This document shows, piece after piece, positions 11,844 to 20,952 of a stretch of 64,000 nt of DNA (the first letter of the stretch is position 1; every line of letters begins with the position of its first letter). Position numbers and translations under genes: made by a program. A model generated the notes under the pieces. That model did no database searches. It was given only the letters and a program-made list of their open reading frames with translations, and was not told where the DNA came from. This DNA is from Blautia caecimuris (GTDB taxonomy: Bacteria > Bacillota > Clostridia > Lachnospirales > Lachnospiraceae). Where the stretch lies: NCBI RefSeq assembly GCF_024622975.1, contig NZ_JANJZT010000001.1:248001-312000 (forward strand). The letters run 5' to 3'.

Positions 11844-12557
11844 ATGGAAATGATATCACTGGAAAATGAACTGAAAAATAATTCTTATCCGGGAAGAGGA
11901 ATCATCCTCGGCCGTTCTCTTGACGGAACAAAAGCAGTGGCAGCATACTTTATTATGGGAAGAAGCGAGAACAGCAGAAACCGCGTGTTTGTCACAGAAG
12001 GAGAGGGAATCCGTACACAGGCATTTGATCCGTCCAAGCTTACAGATCCAAGCCTGATCATTTATGCTCCGGTACGTGTTCTTGGAAACAAGACCATTGT
12101 TACTAACGGAGATCAGACAGATACTATTTATGATGGCATGGACAGACAGATGACCTTTGAACAGTCCTTAAGATGCCGCGAATTTGAGCCGGACGGACCT
12201 AACTATACACCTCGTATTTCCGGTGTGATGCATATTGAAAACGGCAATTACAGCTATGCAATGTCTATTCTGAAAAGCGATAACGGAAATCCGGATGCAT
12301 GTCTTCGTTATACCTTTGCCTACGAAAAAGCAATTCCGGGAGAAGGACGGTTTATTCACACATATAAATGTGACGGAAATCCCCTTCCAAGCTTTGAGGG
12401 AGAGCCGAAGCTGGTTCAGATTCCAAATGATATGAAAGAGTTTACAGATCTTCTCTGGAACAGTCTTAATGAAGAAAATAAGGTTTCACTGTTCGTGCGC
12501 TATATTGACATTGCAACAGGTAAATATGAAACAACTATTGTAAATAAGAACAAATAA
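11844..12557 (+). CDS. purO: IMP cyclohydrolase, archaeal PurO type
   Basis: The 237-residue protein matches the IMP cyclohydrolase family first described as archaeal PurO, with NSYPGRGIILGRSLDG near the N-terminus, YPVR-like segments (IIYAPVRVLG), DGMDRQMTFEQSL and FEPDGPNYTPRISG. It closes FAICAR to IMP, the last step of purine synthesis. It replaces the cyclohydrolase half of bifunctional PurH and is followed 13 bp later by the separate formyltransferase. AAAGGAG precedes the ATG. It is controlled by the ZTP riboswitch. Confidence 0.88.
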   Translation: MEMISLENELKNNSYPGRGIILGRSLDGTKAVAAYFIMGRSENSRNRVFVTEGEGIRTQAFDPSKLTDPSLIIYAPVRVLGNKTIVTNGDQTDTIYDGMDRQMTFEQSLRCREFEPDGPNYTPRISGVMHIENGNYSYAMSILKSDNGNPDACLRYTFAYEKAIPGEGRFIHTYKCDGNPLPSFEGEPKLVQIPNDMKEFTDLLWNSLNEENKVSLFVRYIDIATGKYETTIVNKNK

Positions 12558-12570
12558 GGAGGATGCAGTA

Positions 12571-13755
12571 ATGAATGAATTACAGTTAAAATACGGATGC
12601 AATCCAAACCAGAAACCTTCCAGAATCTATATGAATGACGGAAGTGAGCTTCCTATTAAGGTTCTTTCCGGAAAACCCGGATATATTAATTTCCTGGACG
12701 CTTTTAACGGCTGGCAGCTTGTAAGAGATCTGAAAAAAGCAACCGGACTTGCCGCAGCAACTTCCTTTAAGCATGTTTCCCCGGCAGGCGCTTCTGTGGG
12801 ACTTCCTCTTACAGAGACACTGGCAAAGATCTACTGGGTGGACGACATGAACTGGAAAGAGTTCTCACCAATTGCCTGCGCCTATGCAAGAGCAAGAGGA
12901 GCTGACCGTATGTCCTCCTTTGGAGATTTTATTTCCCTTTCTGATGTCTGTGACAAAGATACAGCGCTTCTTATTAAAAGAGAGGTTTCAGACGGCGTGA
13001 TTGCTCCGGGATATACAGAGGAAGCCCTGGAAATCCTGAAAGCCAAGAAAAAAGGCAACTACAATGTTATTGAGATCGATCCTGATTTTGTACCGGCCCC
13101 ACTGGAACACAAGGAAGTGTTCGGGGTAACTTTTGAGCAGGGAAGACAGGAGCTTGAGATCAACGATGAGCTAATCGCCAATATTGTCACAGAAAATAAA
13201 GAACTCAGCGAAGAGGCAAAACGTGATCTGAAAATTTCTTTGATCGTTCTGAAATACACTCAGTCCAACTCTGTATGCTTTGTAAAGGACGGACAGGCTA
13301 TCGGTGTAGGAGCAGGACAGCAGTCCCGTGTACACTGTACCAGACTGGCTGGACAGAAGGCGGATAACTGGTTCCTCCGTCAGAGCCCTCAGGTTTTGAA
13401 CCTTCCGTTTAAAGAGGGAATCAGCCGTGCAGAGAGAGATAATGCCATTGACGTTTATATTGGCGAGGAATATATGGATGTGCTTGCTGACGGCGCATGG
13501 GAGAGAATTTTTACTGAGAAGCCGGAAGTATTTACAAGAGAGGCAAAACGTGAGTGGCTGGATCAGCTGACTGATGTAACTCTGGGATCTGATGCGTTCT
13601 TCCCGTTCAGCGACAATATTGAAAGGGCTCATAAGAGCGGCGTGAAATATATTGCTCAGCCAGGCGGATCTGTAAGAGATGAGGATGTAATTGCAACCTG
13701 CGATAAATATGGCATGGCAATGGCATTTACCGGAATCAGACTGTTCCATCATTAA
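12571..13755 (+). CDS. Stand-alone AICAR (phosphoribosylaminoimidazolecarboxamide) formyltransferase
   Basis: This 394-residue protein corresponds to the formyltransferase part of PurH and lacks the MGS-like IMP cyclohydrolase domain. It starts directly with LKYGCNPNQKPSRIY, and contains AATSFKHVSPAGASVG with the conserved Lys-His, plus QSNSVCFVKDGQAIGVGAGQQSRVHCTRLAG and FFPFSDNIERAHKSGVKYIAQPGGS near the end. It transfers a formyl group from 10-formyl-THF to AICAR (ZMP). Pairing with purO restores the complete PurH function from two genes. AAGGAGGATGC precedes the ATG. Confidence 0.93.
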   Translation: MNELQLKYGCNPNQKPSRIYMNDGSELPIKVLSGKPGYINFLDAFNGWQLVRDLKKATGLAAATSFKHVSPAGASVGLPLTETLAKIYWVDDMNWKEFSPIACAYARARGADRMSSFGDFISLSDVCDKDTALLIKREVSDGVIAPGYTEEALEILKAKKKGNYNVIEIDPDFVPAPLEHKEVFGVTFEQGRQELEINDELIANIVTENKELSEEAKRDLKISLIVLKYTQSNSVCFVKDGQAIGVGAGQQSRVHCTRLAGQKADNWFLRQSPQVLNLPFKEGISRAERDNAIDVYIGEEYMDVLADGAWERIFTEKPEVFTREAKREWLDQLTDVTLGSDAFFPFSDNIERAHKSGVKYIAQPGGSVRDEDVIATCDKYGMAMAFTGIRLFHH

Positions 13756-13916
13756 TCGGCTGTTTTTGGAAAATATTCTGTCAAAACAAAAAAACAAGAA
13801 AATAGCATAGAAAAACATAAAATGATTTTGTATAAAATATGTAAAATAAAAAGAATAAATGATAATAGTTGGTAAAAGTGCATAAAACACAACGAGAAAA
13901 TTGTGTAGTTTATCAA

Positions 13917-13945
13917 TAGACCAAAAATATTTAGGATGCTATAAT
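13917..13945 (+). promoter_or_regulatory. Promoter upstream of the guanine riboswitch
   Basis: TAGACC (13917-13922, four matches to consensus), 17-bp spacer, TATAAT (13940-13945). It lies 27 bp before the aptamer. Confidence 0.55.
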
Positions 13946-13972
13946 ATTTTTAGCTGAATATAGCACTGCTAA

Positions 13973-14036
13973 TTATGTATATGCTGGGGATTGGCCCAGT
14001 GTTTCTACCAACTACCGTAAAGAGTTGACTACATAA
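13973..14036 (+). ncRNA. Purine riboswitch aptamer, guanine class
   Basis: P1 pairs TTATGTA (13973-13979) with TACATAA (14030-14036). P2 is CTGGG/CCCAG and P3 is CAACT/AGTTG. The joining and loop signatures GTTTCTACC and CCGTAAAG are present. The discriminator in GACTAC is C (14029), which specifies guanine/hypoxanthine rather than adenine. It precedes an NCS2 purine permease. Confidence 0.93.
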
Positions 14037-14059
14037 TCTTGTGTGGTCTCTCTTTTTTT
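14022..14059 (+). terminator. Intrinsic terminator overlapping the aptamer 3' side
   Basis: GAG(TT)GACTACA (14022-14033) pairs with TGTGGTC(T)CTC (14042-14052), followed by seven T residues. The 5' arm is made of the aptamer P3 and P1 3' strands. Confidence 0.75.
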
Positions 14060-14213
14060 ATTGCCGAAAATCCTCATCCGGATAAAGAGATCAGAAAAAG
14101 AGCAGCCTCAAAAAAGCCGCGGCCGGGGTTGGCGTATGATATGACTGTTGCAGGCAGAAATATTCAAAGACACAAGGCAGCAGAAATTTTTTGAAAGAGA
14201 GGACTATGTAGTA

Positions 14214-15639
14214 ATGGAAAAAAAGGATGGTTTTTTTGAACGTTTTTTTGGGATTTCAAAAAATGGCTCTACGATGCGGATTGAAATACTTGCAGGAGTA
14301 ACGACTTTTATTACAATTGCATATATTCTTATCCTGAATCCGCAGATCCTGGCAGATCCGTATATGATTATGGGCGATGGGGCAATGGCAGAAAAAATTT
14401 CAAATGGTGTATTTATCGGAACCTGTATCGGCGCATTTATTGGTACGATTTTATGTTCGTTATATGCAAAGGTTCCATTTGCCCAGGCGCTTGGTATGGG
14501 ACTGAATGCATTTTTTGCATATACGGTTGTGCTGGGAATGGGATATTCCTACAATGAGGCGCTTGTAATCGTATTTATCTCTGGAATTTTCTTTATTGTG
14601 ATTACAGCAGTGGGATTGAGAGAGGCGATTATCCGTTCGATACCGGATGCAGTGAAGCTTGCAATTACCCCGGGTATAGGACTGTTTATTACTATTATCG
14701 GGCTGAAAAATGCAGGACTGGTAGTAAGTAATCCGTCTACTCTGGTAAGCATGGTTGATTTTGCGCAGTGGAGAAGCGAGGATGGAAATGTTACTATGAT
14801 CTGTGGGGCGCTGGTAGCGCTGATTGGATTGATTGTAATCGGAGTTCTTCATTCACGCAATGTAAAAGGCTCCATATTGTTTGGAATTGCGGCTGCTACA
14901 ATTGCGGGAATCCCTCTGGGGGTTACGAAACTGTCTGCATTTGATATGAATATTGGGGCAAAATTCAGTGACTTTGCAGAGGTTTCTTTCCTGAACATGG
15001 ATTTTGGCGGCATGTTCTCAGGAAAAAATCCTGTAGATACATGTCTTACAGTGGCAATGCTGGTGGTAAGCTTTTCTCTTGTAAACATGTTTGATTCAAT
15101 CGGAACTTTGATGGGTGCGGCAAAGCAGTCGGGAATGATTGACAAAGACGGTGAAATCATTCACATGAAAGAAGCTCTGATGTCCGATGCCATTTCAACT
15201 GCTGCAGGAGCAATGGTAGGAACCTCGAACCTCCACGGTAACAACAGTAGTAGAATCCAGCGCAGGTATTGCTGCAGGGGGAAGAACGGGAATGACCAGC
15301 CTGGTGACAGCTCTTCTGTTTCTTGGCTCCATTATCTTTGCCCCGGTTGTGGGGATTGTCCCTGGAGCGGCAACAGTTCCGGCTCTGATCTTTGTGGGTA
15401 TTCTTATGCTCAGCAACATTAAGGATGTGGACTTCAGTGATATGACAAATGCGCTTCCTGCATTCTGTACAGTTGTGTTTATGCCGTTTACATATTCAAT
15501 TGCAAACGGTGTTGCAGTAGGCCTGATCATGTATTGCCTGATAAAACTTTTTACAGGAAAAGCGAAAGAAGTGAAGGTCCTCACATGGATTATTTCCATT
15601 GTATTTGTTCTCAGATATGCGTTTATGACACTGGGATGA
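14214..15639 (+). pseudogene. NCS2 (AzgA/PbuG-like) purine permease, frameshifted by a 7-bp duplication
   Basis: The intact protein would be a 12-14-helix purine:proton symporter for guanine/hypoxanthine/adenine. The N-terminal part matches well (NGSTMRIEILAGVTTFITIAYILILNPQIL, PFAQALGMGLNAFFAYTVV, TPGIGLFITIIGLKNAG, NMFDSIGTLMGAAKQSGM). At the conserved GTSTVTT motif the frame is lost. GAACCTC occurs twice in tandem (15220-15233). Removing one copy restores GTSTVTTVVESSAGIAAGGRTGMTSLVT and joins the frame to the C-terminal membrane segments ending at 15639. As it stands, translation runs into 60 unrelated residues and stops at 15422. I chose the ATG at 14214 after AGAGAGGA. It may be a real null allele, a reversible switch or an assembly error. 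Confidence 0.85.
15220..15233 (+). repeat. Perfect 7-bp tandem duplication inside the purine permease
   Basis: GAACCTC at 15220-15226 is repeated exactly at 15227-15233. This is the sole cause of the frameshift. Confidence 0.95.
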
Positions 15640-15683
15640 TAACAGATTCCGTAATGAAAATTTTTGCCATGATACATATATAA

Positions 15684-15735
15684 AAAACTGCTCTGCGGTC
15701 CGGATGTGAAATCTGGCCGCAGGGCAGTTTTGAGG
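15684..15735 (+). terminator. Terminator after the purine permease
   Basis: AAAACTGCTCTGCGG and CCGCAGGGCAGTTTT form a long stem with a T-rich 3' end. Confidence 0.8.
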
Positions 15736-15747
15736 TTCTGTGGAAAT

Positions 15748-15778
15748 AAAAAAACCAGAACAATATCTGTTCTGGTTT
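15748..15778 (-). terminator. Terminator of the tRNA-Gly transcript
   Basis: Read on the minus strand, CCAGAACAG / TTGTTCTGG form a hairpin followed by seven T residues, directly after the tRNA. Confidence 0.85.
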
Positions 15779-15782
15779 CAAG

Positions 15783-15855
15783 AGCGATAGACGGGGCTCG
15801 AACCCGCGGTCTCGACCTTGGCAAGGTCGCGCGTTACCAACTACGCCACTATCGC
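15783..15855 (-). tRNA. tRNA-Gly(GCC)
   Basis: The minus strand folds into a full cloverleaf of 73 nt: acceptor GCGATAG/CTATCGC, D stem GCGT/ACGC, anticodon stem CGACC/GGTCG around loop TTGCCAA (anticodon GCC), T arm GCGGG-TTCGAGC-CCCGT and discriminator T. CCA is not encoded. A near-consensus promoter and a terminator flank it, so it is a single-gene transcript. Confidence 0.97.
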
Positions 15856-15901
15856 ATATCCTGTATTAATCTCTGAGGTGTTTCCCTCATCAACAAAACA
15901 T

Positions 15902-15930
15902 ATGATAGCATATAGAATTGTAGTTGTCAA
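15902..15930 (-). promoter_or_regulatory. tRNA-Gly promoter
   Basis: On the minus strand TTGACA (15930-15925), 17-bp spacer and TATCAT (15907-15902). Confidence 0.8.
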
Positions 15931-15966
15931 ATGTTTTTTTGAAATTTTTTTAAAAAATTATTTTTT

Positions 15967-17031
15967 TTATTTATTTTCTCTAGAACATGAAAAAACAAAA
16001 GAATATTTGATGTATCTCGTCCATTCTTTTCCGGCTTCTGTATAGTGAAAAGGAAAGCCGTGATTGCCGGGAGCATCGGGATAATCCTGAAATTCAAAGG
16101 CAGCAGCACAACCGGGACAGGAAATCTGATTTCCGGAAAGAGGGAGTCCGCTTTCGATAAAACCTCCGGAATATACAACTACGCAGGGAGCATCCGAAGA
16201 GATGAAAAGCTTTTTGGCGCTGTCAGGACTGGTAAAGACCAGTTGAGGAAGCTCATTGTTTTTATTTAAAAGAAAGGCGTGATTATATCCACGGCTGACT
16301 GTAAGCTGGGGATGATCCGGAAAAGCCTTCATTTGCCGAGTCAGAGAAACAGGCTTACGAAAAGCAAAAGGACTGTTTTCTACAGGTGCAATACCTTCAG
16401 GGATAAATTCATCATCATTATATATATAGGAATCTGCATGGATCTGAAGCAGATGGTCATAAACACTTTCTTCAAAATTCCCGGATAAATTAAAATAAGA
16501 ATGATTGCTCATATTAAAATAAGTTGTTTTATCAGAGACCGCACGATATCTGACTGTAAGCTCATGGGCTTCATTTAACAGGTAAGAAACAGAAAAAGTC
16601 CGATTCCCCGGAAAACCGTCACATCCGTCCGGAAGAGTACATTGAAAAAGCACTTCGGCACTGGTATCTTCTTCCCGGATGGAAACAAGAGTCCAGTTTA
16701 TAAAGGAAACACTATGAATACCGCTATGCAGGCAATGCCTGTTCTTTTCATTTCTGGTAAGGGAATATTTTTTTTTAGGTAAGGAAAGCGACCCTCCGGA
16801 GATTCTTCCGGCACAGGGACCAAGAGTAGCGCCTGCATACAGAGGGTTTCCGGTATAGTCAGAATCAGAGGCAAAAGACAAAGCAATATTTTTAAATTTA
16901 TCTGCGGAATCTGTATATCCGACGGAACGGACAGAAGCGCCGATGGAATTAAGCGTTACCTGAAAAGAATCTTTGCAGGTGAGAGATAAGAGCGTATATT
17001 GTGCAGACCGGTGCAAAAAAGTAATCTTCAT
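15967..17031 (-). CDS. galM: Aldose 1-epimerase (galactose mutarotase family)
   Basis: The 354-residue protein has the mutarotase signatures: NIALSFASDSDYTGNPLYAGATLGPCAGRI near the N-terminus, CLHSGIHSVSFINWTL, the TTYFNMSNHSYFNLSG segment with the catalytic histidine, FIPEGIAPVENSPFAFRK, and a late VVVYSGGFIESG. It interconverts alpha and beta anomers of aldoses in the cytoplasm. I chose the ATG at 17031 because AAGGAG lies 8 bp upstream. An in-frame ATG 24 bp earlier has no such site. It is divergent from the sugar ABC operon, which supports a role in that sugar's metabolism. Confidence 0.85.
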   Translation of the reverse strand: MKITFLHRSAQYTLLSLTCKDSFQVTLNSIGASVRSVGYTDSADKFKNIALSFASDSDYTGNPLYAGATLGPCAGRISGGSLSLPKKKYSLTRNEKNRHCLHSGIHSVSFINWTLVSIREEDTSAEVLFQCTLPDGCDGFPGNRTFSVSYLLNEAHELTVRYRAVSDKTTYFNMSNHSYFNLSGNFEESVYDHLLQIHADSYIYNDDEFIPEGIAPVENSPFAFRKPVSLTRQMKAFPDHPQLTVSRGYNHAFLLNKNNELPQLVFTSPDSAKKLFISSDAPCVVVYSGGFIESGLPLSGNQISCPGCAAAFEFQDYPDAPGNHGFPFHYTEAGKEWTRYIKYSFVFSCSRENK

Positions 17032-17123
17032 GATAAATACTCCTTGTTTTTTCACTAAATATAACGTAATTTCGATTCAAAATCAAGGAGGAATGTGCAA
17101 AATGCTTAAGAACAGAAAACAAA

Positions 17124-17138
17124 AATTCCGAATTATGT
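17124..17138. promoter_or_regulatory. Candidate operator upstream of the sugar ABC operon
   Basis: The 15-mer AATTCCGAATTATGT is identical to 21136-21150, upstream of the AraC gene that follows this operon. A TATAAT (17193-17198) with a poor -35 region lies about 55 bp downstream, which would suit activator-dependent transcription. Apart from these elements I saw nothing in the 315-bp galM-ABC intergenic region. Confidence 0.5.
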
Positions 17139-17346
17139 AATAAATATTGGCGGTATTTCCGAAACACATAAGAAGATAGTTTGGTATTTGTGTATAATAA
17201 CGAGTATGGAAGAAATAACTTGCGAGAAATCCGTAAATATGTATAAAATAGCAAGAATTTGAAACTCCATAGCAATTTAAGCTAATGAAAAAGAAAAAGA
17301 GGAAGGTTATAATCAATATCAGAGAAAAGCAAGGGAGGAAAGAGAT

Positions 17347-18867
17347 ATGAACAGTGTATTGGAATTTAAAGGTATCTCCAAGTATTTCCCGGGTGTAAAG
17401 GCATTGGACAATATCTGCTTTAAAGCATATGGCGGTGAGGTCCTGGCATTTTTAGGTGAGAACGGAGCCGGAAAATCCACACTTTTGAAGGTGCTGAACG
17501 GTGATTATCAGCCTACAAAGGGAGAATACCTGCTGGACGGAGTCCAGAAACATTTCCACTCTCCTCATGAGGCAATTCAGGAAGGGATCAGCGTGATCTA
17601 TCAGGAGAGACAGATTCTTCTGGAACTGAGTGTGGCAGAAAATATTTATCTGGGACGTATGCCGTCAAACAGGTTTGGCGTGATCGATACAGGCAAGGCG
17701 AATAAGATGGCTGCGGAGATCATCCGGGATTTTGGACTTCCGATCCAGCCGACCACCAAGGTAAAGGATCTGAGCATTGCCTATCAGCAGATGGTGGAGA
17801 TCATGAAAGCATACAGCAGGGAAAACCTGAAAGTAATCTGCTTTGACGAGCCTACGGCAAGTCTCAGCGACGCGGAGATCGACTGTCTGTTTGAAGTGAT
17901 CCAGAAGCTGAAAGAACAGGGAAAGATCATTATTTATGTATCCCATCGTATGAAGGAAATCCAACAGATTGCGGACAAGGTGGCGATTTTTAAGGACGGA
18001 CATTACATAGATACGGTAGTGACAAAAGAAGTGCCGGAGCAGCAGCTGATCAAAATGATGGTTGGCCGTGACCTGGGAGATATTTTTAATAATCTGGATC
18101 GTGAAAAGGAAATCGGAGATGTTCTTCTTGATGTCAGAAACGTTTCTTCTGACTATGTAAAAGAAGTATCCTTTACTCTTCATAAAGGAGAGGTTCTGGG
18201 ATTTTCCGGTCTGGTAGGTGCAGGCCGTACAGAAGTGATGCGGGCAATTATTGGCGCAGACAAGAGGAAAACAGGAGAAATATTCCTGGAGGGCAAAAAA
18301 ATCGAAAACCGTTCTCCTAAGGAAGCCATGGACAATGGTATCGTCCTGGTTCCGGAAGACCGGAAAATGCAGGGAATCCTGAGCAATTTAAGTGTCAGCG
18401 GAAACATCAACATTGCACTGATGGATCAGAATGCCAATCGGTTAGGGATCATAAATCCTGTAAAAGAAAACGAAGCGGCAGATAAGGGGATTTGTGATTT
18501 CAAGGTTAAGACACCGTCTCCGGACAAAAAAATAGTAGAGCTTTCTGGCGGAAATCAGCAGAAGTGCATTGTTGCCCGGGGAATTGCCACAAATCCCAAG
18601 GTACTGATACTGGATGAACCGACCAAGGGAATTGACGTAGGTGCAAAATCGGAATTTTATAATATGATCTGTCAGTTTGCAAAACAGGGGCTTGGCGTGA
18701 TCCTGATTTCATCGGAACTTCCGGAGGTTATCGGACTTTCAGACAGGATCATTGTTATGAAATCTTTGAGGATTTCCGGTGAGGTAATGAGAGAAGAGGC
18801 AACGGAAGACCGGCTGCTGCAGCTTGGAATGATGGGGGAGGATACACATGAGCAACCAGAAGAATAA
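17347..18867 (+). CDS. Sugar ABC transporter ATP-binding protein (CUT2, RbsA/MglA/AraG-like)
   Basis: This is a 506-residue double-ABC protein. The first half has Walker A GENGAGKST (about residues 38-46), signature region LSIAYQQMVEI and Walker B ICFDEPTASL. The second half has the usual degenerate Walker A (SGLVGAGRTEV), signature LSGGNQQK and Walker B LILDEPTKGIDVG. This asymmetry is typical of CUT2 importers for monosaccharides such as ribose, galactose and arabinose. It energises the permease encoded next, whose start overlaps this stop by 20 bp. The ATG follows AAGGGAGGAAAGAG. Confidence 0.93.
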   Translation: MNSVLEFKGISKYFPGVKALDNICFKAYGGEVLAFLGENGAGKSTLLKVLNGDYQPTKGEYLLDGVQKHFHSPHEAIQEGISVIYQERQILLELSVAENIYLGRMPSNRFGVIDTGKANKMAAEIIRDFGLPIQPTTKVKDLSIAYQQMVEIMKAYSRENLKVICFDEPTASLSDAEIDCLFEVIQKLKEQGKIIIYVSHRMKEIQQIADKVAIFKDGHYIDTVVTKEVPEQQLIKMMVGRDLGDIFNNLDREKEIGDVLLDVRNVSSDYVKEVSFTLHKGEVLGFSGLVGAGRTEVMRAIIGADKRKTGEIFLEGKKIENRSPKEAMDNGIVLVPEDRKMQGILSNLSVSGNINIALMDQNANRLGIINPVKENEAADKGICDFKVKTPSPDKKIVELSGGNQQKCIVARGIATNPKVLILDEPTKGIDVGAKSEFYNMICQFAKQGLGVILISSELPEVIGLSDRIIVMKSLRISGEVMREEATEDRLLQLGMMGEDTHEQPEE

Positions 18868-19852
18868 AAAAGAACATAAACTGTTAAATCTGATCGGCGG
18901 AGATAAACTGATTCTGCTGGCAGCAATTGTAGTAGTATTTGCATTGTTTACCTGTCTGAACAGGAATTTCCTTACCTGGCAGAATATGGTGAACCTTCTT
19001 GTAGCGGCATCCCTGGTAGGAATTGTTGCCGTAGGACATACATATCTGATTATTGCAGGACAGAACGACTTGTCACCAGGCTCTCTGGCAGCGTTCAGCG
19101 GAACTCTGGCTGCTCTCCTTCTTTCCTTTGGGATGCCTGCAGGAGTTTCTATTGTAATTACTTTACTTGCAGGTGTTGCCGTAGGACTTTTCAATGCCTG
19201 GATGGTAAATAAGATTAAACTGGAAGCCTTTATCGCCACCTTGGTAACCCAGTCTGTGATCAGAGGCTTTGCCTATATCATCTGTGATGGAAAACCCATT
19301 GCCATCAGTAATAAAACCTTTATTGCTCTTGGAAAAGCAAGATTTCTGGGACTTCCTCTTACTGTGTGGCTGATGATTCTGGCATTTGTGATTTTTGGAT
19401 TTATTCTTGCAAGAACAAAATTCGGAAGAAGCGTATATGCCATTGGCGGCAGTTCAGAAGCCGCACGTCTTGCCGGACTGAACCCACAGAGAATCATTAC
19501 ACTGTGCTTTATATTGATTGGTGTTCTGACCTCTTTAGGCGGCATTATTTTTGCAGCCCGTATGAATTCAGGTCAGCCGGCAGCCAATATCAACCTGGAG
19601 TTTGACGCTATTACTGCAGTTATTCTTGGCGGTGTTTCATTTGCCGGCGGCGTGGGAAGTATGTTTGGTACAGTACTCGGAGTAATTCTGATCCAGGCGT
19701 TCAACACAGGACTTATTATGGTAAACGTGCCTACTTTCTGGCAGTATGTGGCAAGAGGAGCCCTTCTTCTGTTCGCTCTTACATCCGACTATATCCGTAA
19801 GCAGAGAAGAGAAAAAGAACTTCTGGAAGCAAGCATGAGGAATGTGAAATAA
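18848..19852 (+). CDS. Sugar ABC transporter permease (CUT2, RbsC/AraH-like)
   Basis: The 334-residue polytopic membrane protein has about eight to ten hydrophobic segments. The CUT2 permease signatures are present: GHTYLIIAGQNDLSPGSLAAFSG, EAFIATLVTQSVIRGFAYI, RTKFGRSVYAIGGSSEAARLAGLN and FDAITAVILGGVSFAGGVGSMFGTVLG. It forms the membrane channel for the ATPase encoded just upstream and the binding protein 68 bp downstream. GGGGGAGGATAC precedes the ATG inside the ATPase gene, indicating translational coupling. Confidence 0.93.
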   Translation: MSNQKNKKEHKLLNLIGGDKLILLAAIVVVFALFTCLNRNFLTWQNMVNLLVAASLVGIVAVGHTYLIIAGQNDLSPGSLAAFSGTLAALLLSFGMPAGVSIVITLLAGVAVGLFNAWMVNKIKLEAFIATLVTQSVIRGFAYIICDGKPIAISNKTFIALGKARFLGLPLTVWLMILAFVIFGFILARTKFGRSVYAIGGSSEAARLAGLNPQRIITLCFILIGVLTSLGGIIFAARMNSGQPAANINLEFDAITAVILGGVSFAGGVGSMFGTVLGVILIQAFNTGLIMVNVPTFWQYVARGALLLFALTSDYIRKQRREKELLEASMRNVK

Positions 19853-19920
19853 GAAATGGAACTCTTTCACACGAACTGTGTGATGGAAATAAAAATGAAA
19901 AAACGCAAGGAGGAACAAAC

Positions 19921-20919
19921 ATGAAACGAAAAATGGTGAGCGTGGCATTATGTGCAGCAATGACAGCAGGTGTTCTGGCAGGAGGTGCAGTGACTGTAAG
20001 CGCTGAGGATAAACTGGTGGTTTATGGTATCTATAAAGCCGGCGATCAGACATGGTTTATCGACGAGGGTGCAGCAGCTCAGAAGGCAGTCGAAGAAGCA
20101 GGCGGAGAATTTGTATATGTAGATGCAAAGATGAATCCGGAAGAATACCTGAAAGCGATTGACAATGCCATTGCAAACAAGGCTTCCGGTATCGTAACCT
20201 GTATTCCGGACCAGACAATGTCTCAGGCAGCGATTGACAAAGCAGAAGAAGCTGGAATCCCGATCGTAGCAGCAGATGATGCTCTTCAGGATGCAGAAGG
20301 AAATAAGCTTGCTCCATGGGTAGGAATCGACGCTTATAACATTGGCGCTGCAAACGGCGAATGGCTGGCAAACTATGCAAATGAAAATGAACTTGTAGGA
20401 AAAGAGGATGTAGGACTTCTTCTTATGACTATGGATACGGTTTCCAGCTGTGTTCCTCGTGCAGAAGGCGAGCTTGATAAATTTACAGAGCTGTGCCCGG
20501 ATTTCCCGGAGGCAAACGTATTTAAAGCAGACTATGACGGAACAACTGATAAAGGAAATACCGCTGCAGCAGCAGTTATCACAGCAAATCCACAGATCAA
20601 GACATGGCTGGTAACAGGCGCCAACGAAGAAGGATGTATTGGTGCGGCACGTGCGCTGGAGAGTGCAGGACTTGATGCAGATGCATGTGTAGTAGGCCTT
20701 GGCGCTTATATGGCAAAAGATGAGTGGAACAACAAAGGTGCAGACGGTACCTGTGTGAAAGCATCTGCATACTTCTCCGCAGATCAGGTTGGAGCAGGCT
20801 CTGTAGAAGTTCTTCTTGATATGATCGAAGGCAATGAGCCGGAGATGGAAACCGCAGTTGACGCAGTTGTTGTAACACCGGAAAACTACAAAGAAGAAAT
20901 GGGAAGCTACGCGGAATAA
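19921..20919 (+). CDS. Sugar-binding protein of the CUT2 transporter (AraF-like)
   Basis: The 332-residue exported protein has a Sec signal (about residues 1-27, ending VSA before ED). The periplasmic-binding fold resembles AraF: GDQTWFIDEGAAAQKA, GIVTCIPDQTMSQAAIDKAEEAGIPIVAADD, KTWLVTGANEEGCIGAARALESAG and a late AVVVTPENYKEEM. An arabinose- or galactose-like ligand is therefore likely but not shown. The signal peptide lacks a lipobox cysteine, because the usual LAGC position reads LAGG. That is odd for a Gram-positive binding protein, which normally needs a lipid anchor. AAGGAGGAAC precedes the ATG. Confidence 0.85.
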   Translation: MKRKMVSVALCAAMTAGVLAGGAVTVSAEDKLVVYGIYKAGDQTWFIDEGAAAQKAVEEAGGEFVYVDAKMNPEEYLKAIDNAIANKASGIVTCIPDQTMSQAAIDKAEEAGIPIVAADDALQDAEGNKLAPWVGIDAYNIGAANGEWLANYANENELVGKEDVGLLLMTMDTVSSCVPRAEGELDKFTELCPDFPEANVFKADYDGTTDKGNTAAAAVITANPQIKTWLVTGANEEGCIGAARALESAGLDADACVVGLGAYMAKDEWNNKGADGTCVKASAYFSADQVGAGSVEVLLDMIEGNEPEMETAVDAVVVTPENYKEEMGSYAE

Positions 20920-20952
20920 AGAGACAGACCGCAGGGCAGATCATAAGAAATA

